Shown here: positions 26,235-35,722 of the stretch, piece after piece | How positions within the stretch are numbered: position 1 is the first letter of the stretch | Layout: each line of letters begins with the position of its first letter | Program-made: the position numbers and the translations under genes | The notes under the pieces: model-generated | What the model saw: only the letters and a program-made list of their open reading frames with translations | Databases searched by the model: none | What the model was told of the DNA's origin: nothing | Assembly: GCA_938045195.1 (NCBI GenBank) | Contig: CALINC010000085.1 | Span: 1-49,397, forward strand | Direction of reading: 5' to 3' | Length of the DNA: 49,397 nt | Origin: an uncultured Treponema sp. | GTDB lineage: Bacteria; Spirochaetota; Spirochaetia; Treponematales; Treponemataceae

Positions 26235-26266
26235 GTAAGAGTGTTCTTACTTAATAACAACGTTAT
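26235..26266. promoter_or_regulatory. Two inverted repeats upstream of ABC pair (possible operators)
   Basis: GTAAGA-GTGT-TCTTAC (26235-26250) and ATAAC-AAC-GTTAT (26254-26266) lie within 60 bases of the ABC start. TTGACT lies just upstream on the coding strand. Adjacent dyads of this size fit repressor sites, but no regulator gene is nearby. Confidence 0.35.
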
Positions 26267-26354
26267 CATTTTATTAAAAAAAAGTCAATATGGGGAAACT
26301 ATAATATCGGTATAGAATTCAGTGCTTGCTTATATTAAAAAAAGTAATCATCAA

Positions 26355-26395
26355 CCACGGCGCAGTGCTTCGGAGTATTAAACCCTCCGCACGAA
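26355..26395 (+). repeat. Dispersed GC-rich element, copy D
   Basis: The core at 26375-26395 (GTATTAAACCCTCCGCACGA) is identical to copy A. In frame it reads TTAQCFGVLNPPHE, but the stop codon has become CAA. It lies between the cyclo-ligase gene and the ABC pair. Confidence 0.65.
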
Positions 26396-26429
26396 CAAGG
26401 TAATGCTATGTTGCGGAAAATAAATTTAT

Positions 26430-27089
26430 TTATTCCGTTAGTACCAAATCAACGGGAAAATCAAATTTTTCCATAGGTATCTTTATAGGAACGCTTCCGG
26501 TTTTTCCGGTATTTACAACTTGTCCCGAAAAGCAAACGCCGGCGAGTGTAACAGCCGAACGATCTATTAACCGAAAAAGTTTGTAAAAAAAACGGTCATA
26601 AAAACCGCCGCCGCGTCCAAGCCTTGAACCGTTTTTTTCAAAAGCCCTTCCCGGAACCAAAATTATAAGCGGTAAAAGTTTTTTATAGTTTTCAGTTTTA
26701 TTTTTGCCGGATATAATCGGAAAAAGGGTTTCAGCTTCTTCTGCCGGCTCTAAAATTCCAAAACATCCTGAACGCACCGGCGAAACTATTCCATCGATAA
26801 AATTTACTTTTTTAAAAATCAGGTCTTTATCCGAAACAAGAGGAAGCCCTATTATCTTTCCGTCTAAGACAGCTTGTTTTAAAAGTCCGAGCGTAGGGAA
26901 TTCAGGCTTTAACGGATAATATGCAAAAACGGTTTTTGCTTTATCATAAGACGGAATGCTTGTTAAAAATCGTTTGCAATATTCGGAAGAATTTTGCAGA
27001 CTTTCGGCTTTTTGCATTGCTGCAATACCTTCGGCACTTAAAAAATAGTTTTTAATTGCAGCTCTTAGTTCAGATTTTACAGAATTCAT
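26430..27089 (-). CDS. 5-formyltetrahydrofolate cyclo-ligase
   Basis: A 219-residue cytoplasmic enzyme that converts 5-formyl-THF to 5,10-methenyl-THF using ATP, returning folate to the active pool. The diagnostic segment is LIILVPGRAFEKNGSRLGRG followed by GGFYDRFF; FAYYPLKPEFPTLGLL is the usual N-terminal region. Length is typical. Its ATG overlaps the stop of the TPR lipoprotein gene (ATGA), so it is translated as the second gene of that unit. Folate metabolism is also represented by folC at 17390-18739. Confidence 0.9.
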   Translation of the reverse strand: MNSVKSELRAAIKNYFLSAEGIAAMQKAESLQNSSEYCKRFLTSIPSYDKAKTVFAYYPLKPEFPTLGLLKQAVLDGKIIGLPLVSDKDLIFKKVNFIDGIVSPVRSGCFGILEPAEEAETLFPIISGKNKTENYKKLLPLIILVPGRAFEKNGSRLGRGGGFYDRFFYKLFRLIDRSAVTLAGVCFSGQVVNTGKTGSVPIKIPMEKFDFPVDLVLTE

Positions 27090-28522
27090 CGTTTATCCGC
27101 CTTATTTTTTGTATTTTCGGCATGTTCTGCAAGACGATATTCAAAAAAACCGGGATTCTGTATTGCCAAAACTTCTGCATAGCATTTTTGTGCAAGAGGT
27201 TCTTTTTTAGTCAGATTATAAAATTCCGCAATATAGAAAAACAAACGGCCTTTTTTAACCATATCGTTTTCTCTTGTTGCACGATTGACCATTTCCATAT
27301 CTCCTGCAAAATCTACAAAAAGGCGGCAAATAAAATATTCGGTTTCATTTTTGGCGCGGTCAATCGTTTTAAGATAGTTTTGCATAAATGATTTTGCTTC
27401 CTGTTTCTTATTCATTTTATACGAGCATATACAGGCAAGAATTGCGTATTGATAGGATGCGGGAGCTTTTGCAAGTGCTTTTATAAAAGCCGTTCTTGCA
27501 TTGATCCAATCGCCTTTTTCCCAAAAAAGAATTCCCGCTCCTTCTAAAGCAAAATAATAAGGCGGATATAAATTGCAAACCGTTATATAATCTTGTAAGG
27601 CGGCTTCTTTATACCCTAACTCATCATTAAGCCCCGCACGATAAATATAGGCAAGATAAGAAGTAGGTTCAAGTTGAACGGCATTATTATATGCTGCCAG
27701 TGCAGCCTCTTTTCTGCCTATCTGCATATTGTATGCCCCCAAATCCATCCAATGGCTTGCGATGTTCGGATCTATTGAAACGGCTTTATTTATATCATTT
27801 ATAGCGTCATACATTCTATCGGTTTCTGCCTTAATACGGGCAAGCTCCGCAAGCGCAATACTGTTATTAGGCTGTCTTTTTAAAACTTCATTTAAATTCA
27901 TTTCCGCTTGGTCAAGTTTATTTTGCATATAGTTAATCCGCGCCAAACCGATGAGTGCTTCGATGTTATGAGGATCCGCTTTATAGGCTGTAATAAACTT
28001 ACTGCGGGCTTCGTTATATTGTCTTTTACCGTATAAGTCCAATCCTTGTTCGGTTAAAGCCTGCGAATCATTGGGATTTTTTGACAGGATTTTATTTAAA
28101 TAAGCTTTTTTTTTGGCGGCATTATTTTCGGCTTGGGCAAGCATTACTTGTGCATACAAAATATCGGTATTATCAGGATATTCCGCCTCCAATAAAGAAG
28201 CATAATCTGAGGCCTCCTTTATTTTATTTGCAGAAATTAAAATGGAAAGTTTTAAATTTTTTATTTTAGAATCGGATGCAAGCGGTTCGTCCAAATTTTC
28301 AAATAGCTTTAACGCTTCTTCATAATTTCTTTTGTTTAAAGCATCGTTTAGTTTACCGGCAAATTCTATTCCGGGATTTTCTTTTACTACGTCTTTGTGT
28401 TTTGGTTGCTCAAGATTCGGCTGTGAATTCACTACCGATTGTTTTGTCGTTGCACACGAAAAAGCAAAAAATATAAATCCCGCTAAATACAAACAAATCA
28501 TTTTTTTTTCAAATACTTTCAT
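27086..28522 (-). CDS. TPR-repeat lipoprotein
   Basis: A 478-residue predicted lipoprotein. The signal peptide ends in the lipobox AFSC with Cys23 as the lipidation site. The mature part is a long array of tetratricopeptide repeats (roughly 60-400), with typical units such as DSQALTEQGLDLYGKRQYNE, IEALIGLARINYMQNKLDQA and TSYLAYIYRAGLNDELGYKE. TPR lipoproteins commonly scaffold envelope complexes. I chose the ATG at 28522 over the longer frame (28570), because GGGGGA is five bases upstream and it starts the signal peptide. It overlaps the cyclo-ligase gene by four bases and is divergent from the gene at 28602. Binding partners are unknown. Confidence 0.85.
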   Translation of the reverse strand: MKVFEKKMICLYLAGFIFFAFSCATTKQSVVNSQPNLEQPKHKDVVKENPGIEFAGKLNDALNKRNYEEALKLFENLDEPLASDSKIKNLKLSILISANKIKEASDYASLLEAEYPDNTDILYAQVMLAQAENNAAKKKAYLNKILSKNPNDSQALTEQGLDLYGKRQYNEARSKFITAYKADPHNIEALIGLARINYMQNKLDQAEMNLNEVLKRQPNNSIALAELARIKAETDRMYDAINDINKAVSIDPNIASHWMDLGAYNMQIGRKEAALAAYNNAVQLEPTSYLAYIYRAGLNDELGYKEAALQDYITVCNLYPPYYFALEGAGILFWEKGDWINARTAFIKALAKAPASYQYAILACICSYKMNKKQEAKSFMQNYLKTIDRAKNETEYFICRLFVDFAGDMEMVNRATRENDMVKKGRLFFYIAEFYNLTKKEPLAQKCYAEVLAIQNPGFFEYRLAEHAENTKNKADKR

Positions 28523-28564
28523 AATTCCCCCGATATAAAATATGATATTTCCTAAGATTTCCTC

Positions 28565-28598
28565 TTGCAATTATTCTCCGGTTTATATAAACTATACT
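28565..28598. promoter_or_regulatory. Divergent promoter region with shared TTGCAA
   Basis: The self-complementary TTGCAA at 28565-28570 could act as -35 in both directions. Rightward there is a 17-base spacer to TAAACT (28588-28593), with TATACT overlapping at 28593-28598. Leftward there is a 17-base spacer to TATCAT. The -10 boxes are imperfect. Confidence 0.35.
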
Positions 28599-28601
28599 AT
28601 T

Positions 28602-30581
28602 ATGAAACACAAATCAAGCAGAATAGTTGCATTAATTGCATTGTATATACTTATTATTTTCGGCATTTTTGTCATTCAGTTTACTGTTGGTAAGACTTTT
28701 TCTTACACAATCGGCTCAATATCGGTTTCGGGCAGACACGAAGTGGACAAACAGGGAAATACCGTGCCGCTGTTACCCCTGCATATAGTATCAAACGGTT
28801 TGAATTTTTATATAACGGAACAAAACCCCATAATTACCGAAACAAAAGACGGGAAAAAATTGCCGGTAAAGGTTACATCATATATACAAGCAGAAGACTC
28901 TTTTACCGTTGAATGTTCGGGCGGAGTTTCCATCACATTTACGGCATATTTATCCGGCGGACATGACTCGCTAAAAATAAATGTAAAAATGCCTGCCGAA
29001 GTTACAAGCATCTATTTTCCATGGAAATTAAGCCAAACGGCGCGTCTTGAAAGAGAAGATAATAGAATATTTTTACGCTACGGAAAAAACAGATATATTT
29101 TTAAGGGCGGGTACGGTTTTGAAAATTCAAACGAAGAAGAAACAGAGCAGCCGCATCTCGTTCTTTCAAGCGATAAGCCGGCAGCTTTTTACGAAACCTA
29201 TATCCAATCGCAAAGTTTGGCTTTTGAAAGTATACCGAATAATCATCTTGCAAGCGATGAAATTTATAATGAAACAAAAAAATCTTTTAGAGACAAAGCA
29301 CTCATATATTTGGAAAATACTATTTTTTCAAGAAGCTGTACTGAAGAAGCGGTAACGGCTTATGTTGCGGAAACAGCATCGCGGAATCAGTATCAAAAAG
29401 CAATAAAAACGGCGGAACAAATTAGTCTGCCCAAAGAAAAAAAAACGTATAAATCATGCACTTTTTTTGATAATTTAATTCAAAATGAAAGAGGACTTGC
29501 ACTATATGATAATGAAAAATTAAAAATAATAAGTGCCGATATTTCGCAAAGAAATATCTCGGTTTTTGAAAATAAAAAACTTATTGAATATTTGGTAGAT
29601 CACTCGAAAAAAAATCTTATCCCTGCTTTACAAAAAATTGCAGAAACCCTTACGGACGAAGAATTAAATGCGCATACGGCTGCCGGTATCTTAGAAGCAG
29701 CCTTAGATTATCCGCTCTATTTTCCGAATATAAAAAACGTATTTATGGAAAATGCGGAACGCTGCGAAAAAATACTTAAAGATTCTTTTTTTTCGATTGA
29801 TGAAGGTCTTTTTATTTCTTCAGATGCAAAACACATAGACACAAAAAAAACTCTTGATGCTGCGGAAATTTTAATCCGATACGGAAAAGAATACCCCGAA
29901 AAACGTACATGGAAATTTGTCGGGCAAATGCTGTATTCCTCAATTTTACAGTACTCAGGAGAATCTGCCAGCTTACCGGCATATTTTGATATTCAAGGAA
30001 ATGCGGAAACCAAATTAGGTTTAATGGCAAACGATACTATAATTTTAAATGCCGATAAATTGTATAGAGCCGCCGTAACGGACAATCAGGTCTTTCCCCA
30101 TAAAGAATCACTATCGCTTCAAGCAGAACACGGTATTTGGGCGTGGTCTTCGGCAAATGCAATTAACATTATACAAAATACTGCAAAAATATTTTCTTTT
30201 AGAGTAGATTTTAAACAGGGAGAAACTCATTACCTTATTATACGGGGAATTCGTCCATTTTATCGAATCCAAATTCACGGAATAGATTTTAGAAGCGATC
30301 AACGCTTTGAAATTTATAACTCGTCAGGTTATGTTTATAATGAACGTACCGGCACGCTTTTGTTAAAATTAAAACATAAAAAAGACAACGAAGAAATTAC
30401 ACTTTTTTTAGGCAGGGCACCCGCTCCTGCACCTCTGCCGGTACCCACAGTAACTGCCGATGAAAACAATGAAGCCGATTCAAATACGGATGATTCTCAA
30501 GAAGAAACTGCAAATCAAGAAGAACCGGAAGAACAGCCGAATGAAACGGACTCCTCCGGAGAGGAAGATGAAAATGATTAG
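28602..30581 (+). CDS. Membrane-anchored protein, unknown function
   Basis: A 659-residue protein I do not recognise. The N terminus has one hydrophobic segment (about 10-28: IVALIALYILIIFGIFVIQF) that would act as an uncleaved anchor or signal. A large extracytoplasmic domain follows, beta-rich near 35-170 (TVGKTFSYTIGSISVSGR; YIQAEDSFTVECSGGVSI). The C-terminal tail from about residue 610 is low-complexity Pro then Glu/Asp/Asn-rich. The frame extends upstream to 28542, but that start overlaps the promoter region; the ATG at 28602 begins the anchor. No Shine-Dalgarno is visible and -10-like boxes end three to eight bases upstream, so leaderless initiation is possible. Confidence 0.65.
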   Translation: MKHKSSRIVALIALYILIIFGIFVIQFTVGKTFSYTIGSISVSGRHEVDKQGNTVPLLPLHIVSNGLNFYITEQNPIITETKDGKKLPVKVTSYIQAEDSFTVECSGGVSITFTAYLSGGHDSLKINVKMPAEVTSIYFPWKLSQTARLEREDNRIFLRYGKNRYIFKGGYGFENSNEEETEQPHLVLSSDKPAAFYETYIQSQSLAFESIPNNHLASDEIYNETKKSFRDKALIYLENTIFSRSCTEEAVTAYVAETASRNQYQKAIKTAEQISLPKEKKTYKSCTFFDNLIQNERGLALYDNEKLKIISADISQRNISVFENKKLIEYLVDHSKKNLIPALQKIAETLTDEELNAHTAAGILEAALDYPLYFPNIKNVFMENAERCEKILKDSFFSIDEGLFISSDAKHIDTKKTLDAAEILIRYGKEYPEKRTWKFVGQMLYSSILQYSGESASLPAYFDIQGNAETKLGLMANDTIILNADKLYRAAVTDNQVFPHKESLSLQAEHGIWAWSSANAINIIQNTAKIFSFRVDFKQGETHYLIIRGIRPFYRIQIHGIDFRSDQRFEIYNSSGYVYNERTGTLLLKLKHKKDNEEITLFLGRAPAPAPLPVPTVTADENNEADSNTDDSQEETANQEEPEEQPNETDSSGEEDEND

Positions 30582-30887
30582 GACTTTTGAAACCTAATAA
30601 TATAAAGCGGAATTAAAAGATAAGCCTTGAAATGATTACAGAGGAACCTGTTTTTACCGAAGTGATAACTATGGATGGTAAAAAATATAGCGGATAATTT
30701 GTAATGTATGGGCAGCTGTTGGAATTTAAAAACGGTATATTAGGATAATTGGTTAGTTTTAACTGCATTCATCAAATTGTTCAATGTTATACATAAATTG
30801 AAAAATTTCTTTGGCACCGGATTCTACAATATTCATTTCATTACTGCCAATCTATCGGAGCCGCACTTTTTCAGCCCGCAGTATATT
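30582..30887. other. Gap of about 300 bases with possible remnants
   Basis: No full gene. A plus-strand fragment near 30630 reads MITEEPVFTEVITMDGKKYS then stop. A minus-strand fragment near 30760-30837 reads MNIVESGAKEIFQFMYNIEQ with five more residues before stop. Neither has clear start signals. They may be tails of decayed genes. Confidence 0.3.
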
Positions 30888-32915
30888 TTATGATAGAATT
30901 GTAGTTTTTATCAGTTTTATTTTTGCAATATGCGCTATGGAAATTGTATATTGCTCTTTTTCGGATTCTGTAATAACCGTAACATCGGCTCCGCTTTCGG
31001 TTTTTATAATTTCTAAAGGAGTACATAAAATTTTCTTTACGCCTTTTTTAGCGTTCAAATAAATTTCAATACATTTATTTTCGGCAATGGCAAGCTCTGC
31101 AATTTTAAGTTTTCCTAAAAAATCCAAACCTACCGCCTCATTTTTATGTAACTTGACGGGCGGTAACATAATTTGCTCTTCTATAATTATAGCCTTACGG
31201 TTAATCCGCTTATTTAAAATTTTTTCCTCTTCATTAGGAAAGTTTTTTTCTTTTAATGCCGAATTTAATTTTTTAATTGTCCGTAAATATTCTCCGCATC
31301 GTTTGTTTAAATATTTTTCCCATATATCTTTTTGTTTAAATTCAAAATTATTTTTCTGCTCATCAAGATTAAGTTTTTGAAAACCGCGAGTTGACGGAAT
31401 TGGGATGTTCTTTTTTTTATAAAAAATAAATTCCAAACCGCCCGAAGAGACTGCTTGTTCAAATTCTTTTATATCCTGAATATTTAAAAAATATATGCCG
31501 TCGCAAAGTTTTTTTTCAATCAATTTTTTTAAAGGTGTATCATAAATAAAAAAATTCTCTTTTTCTTTTGATACCGAAACGACAAATCCCGAATAAATTG
31601 AAAGCGAAGTAAAATTAGCATACCATTCTGAAATAGTTACATAAATATTTTGCGGAATTTTGCGTCCGGTATTGGCGGCTAGAATATTGCATACATATTC
31701 CGAAGAATTTCCTTGCTGAAAAATTTTAGCGCAAGCCTTTTTTGTAATTTCAAACCTGCCGGTCGTTTGAAGAGAAACAGGTTCCATACATTCGCATGCA
31801 TCTAAGAGTTTAGTTAAATTACTGTCGGGCAATACCGTTACTTCAAACGACGGATCTATTAAAAGAGGTTTTTCCGGTTCTGAAATATTTTTTCTAAATT
31901 CGGGATTAAGATAAATTAAATTTTCATCTTCACACAAGAGCCCGAATAAAACGGCAATATCAATAAATTCGTTTAAATGGGTCTCCGTGTAATATTCCAT
32001 ATCTTTAGAGCATAAATGATTAGTGCTGAAGTATTTTGCCCAAAGCAAAAACAATAAATCACCGGCATCCGTTTTATTATAACGGCAATTTGGTTCAAAT
32101 GAATTAAAAAATACAATAAGCATTTGCGCAAATTCATGCAAAGCTTCTTTACGCATTTTAAAAAGTGACGATGCTATAAAATATATTTTTTTTTCGATTG
32201 AGTTTAAGGCAGCAAAGGCTTGCCATTTTTGTTTTTGAATTTTAAACCCCTCACCCGTATTGCATAATAGTCCGAGATTTTCGCAGGCAGAAAAGATAGC
32301 CATAAAATTTTTTTTATTTTGAGAAAAACATGGAATAATTTGATATAATTTTTCAGCAAATCTTTTTTTTAGCATACCGTTATTTTTTAAAATTGAATCA
32401 TTATGAAAACAAAAAGAATAAATTCCGGCAAGCATTACATCATTGATATGTATTTCTTTTATCTTAAGCGCCCCGTTTTTTTCCGCAAGCATAAAAATAT
32501 ATTTTGATAATAAGGGTTCAAATAAGTCTTGTAATAGCGGATTTATTTTATATATTGTTTCGTTATCGGATATTTTTACATTGTAAATAAGAAGCCGCTC
32601 TCCTGCGTTTAAAAGTTTTTCATACAATAGCGTATCGGTATATTTTGTTTTGAATAAACGTTGTAAAACCGCATACGTTGCATTTGGAATTTCGTTAATA
32701 GCACTTAAAATAAAAATATCGGAACTATCCAGAGATTTAAAAACGGCTTCTCGTACCCTTTCTTTTCTTAAAAAAGAACTTAATTGTTCTATTAATTTTT
32801 GCTTATTAAAAGGAGTTTTAATTTTGCCTAAATATAATTGCATTAAATCAAAAAAATGATTGTCGGGTAATTGAATCATGGCTTCACGCCATTCAAGAAT
32901 ATTTTCAGTATTCAT
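30888..32915 (-). CDS. XPB/Ssl2-like helicase-associated domain protein
   Basis: A 675-residue protein without visible helicase motifs. The middle region (about 370-470) resembles the XPB/Ssl2-like helicase-associated domain (PF13625 type): PLLIDPSFEVTVLPDSNL, then GRFEITKKACAKIFQQG, then GRKIPQNIYVTISEWYANF. The N-terminal half is helical with winged-helix-like character (LRKERVREAVFKSLDSSDIF), and the C terminus ends in beta strands. Proteins with this domain but no ATPase often sit beside XPB-like helicases; none is visible here. A role in DNA or RNA transactions is an inference. AGGAG lies 13 bases before the ATG, which is long. It appears to be a single-gene unit. Confidence 0.6.
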   Translation of the reverse strand: MNTENILEWREAMIQLPDNHFFDLMQLYLGKIKTPFNKQKLIEQLSSFLRKERVREAVFKSLDSSDIFILSAINEIPNATYAVLQRLFKTKYTDTLLYEKLLNAGERLLIYNVKISDNETIYKINPLLQDLFEPLLSKYIFMLAEKNGALKIKEIHINDVMLAGIYSFCFHNDSILKNNGMLKKRFAEKLYQIIPCFSQNKKNFMAIFSACENLGLLCNTGEGFKIQKQKWQAFAALNSIEKKIYFIASSLFKMRKEALHEFAQMLIVFFNSFEPNCRYNKTDAGDLLFLLWAKYFSTNHLCSKDMEYYTETHLNEFIDIAVLFGLLCEDENLIYLNPEFRKNISEPEKPLLIDPSFEVTVLPDSNLTKLLDACECMEPVSLQTTGRFEITKKACAKIFQQGNSSEYVCNILAANTGRKIPQNIYVTISEWYANFTSLSIYSGFVVSVSKEKENFFIYDTPLKKLIEKKLCDGIYFLNIQDIKEFEQAVSSGGLEFIFYKKKNIPIPSTRGFQKLNLDEQKNNFEFKQKDIWEKYLNKRCGEYLRTIKKLNSALKEKNFPNEEEKILNKRINRKAIIIEEQIMLPPVKLHKNEAVGLDFLGKLKIAELAIAENKCIEIYLNAKKGVKKILCTPLEIIKTESGADVTVITESEKEQYTISIAHIAKIKLIKTTILS

Positions 32916-33022
32916 ATTACTCTTGTAACTCCTGTTGAGAAATCATACTAGCAGCACAAATTTGAAAGCCCCATTACAAATAAATCTTTCAAATTATGCA
33001 AAGCGTCTGTTTTTATATTTCT

Positions 33023-33724
33023 TTATTTTATAATCGCTTCAAGAGCAATTTCCATCATAGTCTTAAAAGTTTTTTGCCTTTCTTCGGGAGTTGTAAGTTC
33101 GTGTGTTACAATATTGTCTGAAATAGTAAGCACGGCAAGGGCTTGTTTTCCGTATTTTGCAGCAAGAGTATATAATTCGGCAGCTTCCATTTCTACTGCA
33201 AGAACTCCGTATTCAGCCCACATCTTCCATGTTTCCAAATCATCATAAAAAACGTCAGAACTGGCAATTTGCCCAACCAGCGGATTAACGCCCATTTTTA
33301 CTGCATGGTCATAAGCATTCTTTAAAAGATCCCAATGTGCGGACGGCGCATAATGGCAGCCATGGAAACGGTGGGTATTAATTCCTGAATCGGTGCAAGC
33401 CGACATTCCCAAAACGATAGAACGAAGCGGTGTTTCTTTTTGAAGAGCCCCTGCCGTACCTATACGAATTGCGCGCTGCACTCCATATTCCCTAAAAAGT
33501 TCATTTACATAAATTGAAAGCGAGGGCTGTCCCATTCCCGTTCCCTGTACGGAAACCGGCACACCCTTGTACTTTCCGGTAAAGCCGAGCATACCGCGTA
33601 CATTGTTATAACACTGAGGATTTTCTAAAAAATTTTCAGCTACGAATTTTGCCCGCAACGGATCGCCTGGCAAGAGAATTTTGTCGGCTATTTCGCCTTG
33701 TTTTGCTTCTATATGAACACTCAT
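33023..33724 (-). CDS. deoD: Purine nucleoside phosphorylase DeoD
   Basis: A 233-residue hexameric-type phosphorylase that splits purine (deoxy)ribonucleosides into base and sugar-1-phosphate. MSVHIEAKQGEIADKILLPG and GDPLRAKFVAENFLENP are the characteristic N terminus. GMGQPSLSIYVNEL, the active-site VLAVEMEAAELYTLA and the catalytic-loop TISDNIVTHE follow. The frame opens earlier at 33754, but the ATG at 33724 is directly preceded by GGAGGAAAAA and matches family starts. It lies about 100 bases downstream of mnmG on the same strand. Purine salvage fits a host-associated spirochaete with limited biosynthesis (inference). Confidence 0.95.
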   Translation of the reverse strand: MSVHIEAKQGEIADKILLPGDPLRAKFVAENFLENPQCYNNVRGMLGFTGKYKGVPVSVQGTGMGQPSLSIYVNELFREYGVQRAIRIGTAGALQKETPLRSIVLGMSACTDSGINTHRFHGCHYAPSAHWDLLKNAYDHAVKMGVNPLVGQIASSDVFYDDLETWKMWAEYGVLAVEMEAAELYTLAAKYGKQALAVLTISDNIVTHELTTPEERQKTFKTMMEIALEAIIK

Positions 33725-33829
33725 TTTTTCCTCCGAAAAATTAATTTGTATCAATATATACGATTAAGTAATAATAATCAATTATTATTCTGTATACACT
33801 TTTAATGTATACGATAAGAAAATCCGCAT

Positions 33830-35722
33830 TTATCTAATTCTTACCGCAAGAAGCATAATATCCGACGGACGTATACCGGGAATTCTTCCGGCTTGCCCGA
33901 TTGTTTCGGGACGTACGGCTTTTAATCTTGTACATGATTCCGTAGAAAGTCCTGACACTTTGTCATAATTAAAGTCCGAAGGAATCTTCATGTTTTCCAT
34001 ACGCTTAACTTTGTCAATTCTTCTATCCTGTACGGAAATATAATGCTCGTAGCGTATTTCCAATTCTGCAGCTTCCAATAATTCTTCCGGATATAATGAT
34101 GAAGAAGCATCTATTTTCTTAATAAGCGAAAGAGAAATTTGCGGGTCATGCAGAATTTCACCTAAGGTTTTGCCTGAATGATTTTTTAACTCAGGATAAT
34201 TTTTTATAAGTTCGGCTGTTATTCTTATTTGCCTCCATGTTGAAATAATTTTTTCACGTGCTGCAACTTTTTCGCGGAGGCGCATAAGGTTTTCTTTTTT
34301 TTGCAGACCGATATGATATGCTTTTTCGGTAAGCCGCTCATCGGCAGTATCGTGCCGTAATTTCAATCGATATTCTGCCCGTGCCGTAAACATTCTATAC
34401 GGCTCATCTACGCCTTGTGTAACTAAGTCGTCTATCATAACGCCTATATAGGCTTCATTTCGTTTTAACACAAACGGAATAAATTGTTCATCCTTAAATT
34501 TAAGCGAGCGTGAAAATAAAACGGCATTTATTCCCGCAATAATCCCCTGCCCTCCAGCTTCTTCATAACCGGAAGTTCCGTTAATTTGTCCTGCCAAAAA
34601 AAGCCCCGCAATGCGCCGCGTCTGCAAATCGGAAGAAAGTTGAATGGGGGATACATACGCATAATCGACAGCGTATGCAGGACGTGTAATTACGGCATTT
34701 TCAAAACATGGAATTGTCCTAAGCATTTTATCTTGTACGTCTTCCGGCAGTGAGGATGAAAGTCCGTTGACATACAGCTCTTCCGTATTCAAGCCCTCAG
34801 GTTCAATATACACATGGTGGCGCGTCCTCTCAGGAAATTTTTTAATTTTATCTTCAATTGAGGGGCAATACCTAGCTCCTGTTCCTTTTATTTTTCCCGA
34901 AAAAAGAGGAGCTCTGCCGAAGTTATTTCTTATAACTTCATGCGTTTGTTCATTTGTATATGTGATATAACAATTTGCATACGGACGGTGAATTTCGGCA
35001 TTCGCAAAAGAAAAGGGACGCATTATCGTATCCGCTTCCTGTTCTTCCGTAAGTGAAAAATCGACGCTTCTCCTTAAAAGGCGCATAGGGGTACCCGTTT
35101 TTAATCTGCCGACTGTAAAGCCTTTTTTTGCAAGGGCTGTTCCCAAGCCGACGGCAGCCCGCTCGCCAAGCCTTCCGTCAGGCGATTCAAAATCACCGAT
35201 GTAAATTCTGCCTTCTAAAAAGGTTCCTGTTGCAAGTACAACAGCCTTTGCGGAAAACTCTCTGCCGCGTTCTGTTTTTACGCTCTGCACCGCCCCATAT
35301 TCAACATAACCCGATTCATTTGTATTTGAAGAAATTACATCACAAACCGTATCTTGAAAAACATGCAAATTCTTTTCAAGCTCAACGGCATGCTTTGCCA
35401 ATTGCGAATATAAAAATTTATCGGCTTGAACACGAGGTGCTTGAACGGCAGGACCTCGGCTTTTGTTTAATAAGCGGTATTGAATCATCGAAGCGTCGGC
35501 AAGTTTTCCCATTTCACCGCCGAGTGCGTCAATCTCGCGGACAATGTTCCCTTTGGAAATTCCGCCGATAGACGGATTGCAAGAAAGTCTGCCGACACTG
35601 TCTAGAGTCTGTGTGATAAGCAGCGTATTCTCGCCCATGCGCGCCGCCGCTAGGGCAGCTTCAATGCCTGCATGTCCTGCCCCTACAACAATTACATCAT
35701 AATCTGAAAATCTATATGTCAT
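33830..35722 (-). CDS. mnmG: tRNA modification enzyme MnmG (GidA)
   Basis: A 630-residue FAD-dependent enzyme that, with MnmE, installs carboxymethylaminomethyl on wobble U34 of several tRNAs. The FAD-binding start is VVGAGHAGIEAALAAARMG. SCNPSIGGISKGNIVREIDA and GARYCPSIEDKI carry the conserved functional Cys residues. GYEEAGGQGIIAGINA and the C-terminal SGLSTESCTRLKAVRPETIG with GRIPG segments are standard. Length is full. The ATG overlaps the M18 aminopeptidase stop by four bases, indicating coupling. No mnmE or rsmG is nearby. Confidence 0.96.
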   Translation of the reverse strand: MTYRFSDYDVIVVGAGHAGIEAALAAARMGENTLLITQTLDSVGRLSCNPSIGGISKGNIVREIDALGGEMGKLADASMIQYRLLNKSRGPAVQAPRVQADKFLYSQLAKHAVELEKNLHVFQDTVCDVISSNTNESGYVEYGAVQSVKTERGREFSAKAVVLATGTFLEGRIYIGDFESPDGRLGERAAVGLGTALAKKGFTVGRLKTGTPMRLLRRSVDFSLTEEQEADTIMRPFSFANAEIHRPYANCYITYTNEQTHEVIRNNFGRAPLFSGKIKGTGARYCPSIEDKIKKFPERTRHHVYIEPEGLNTEELYVNGLSSSLPEDVQDKMLRTIPCFENAVITRPAYAVDYAYVSPIQLSSDLQTRRIAGLFLAGQINGTSGYEEAGGQGIIAGINAVLFSRSLKFKDEQFIPFVLKRNEAYIGVMIDDLVTQGVDEPYRMFTARAEYRLKLRHDTADERLTEKAYHIGLQKKENLMRLREKVAAREKIISTWRQIRITAELIKNYPELKNHSGKTLGEILHDPQISLSLIKKIDASSSLYPEELLEAAELEIRYEHYISVQDRRIDKVKRMENMKIPSDFNYDKVSGLSTESCTRLKAVRPETIGQAGRIPGIRPSDIMLLAVRIR

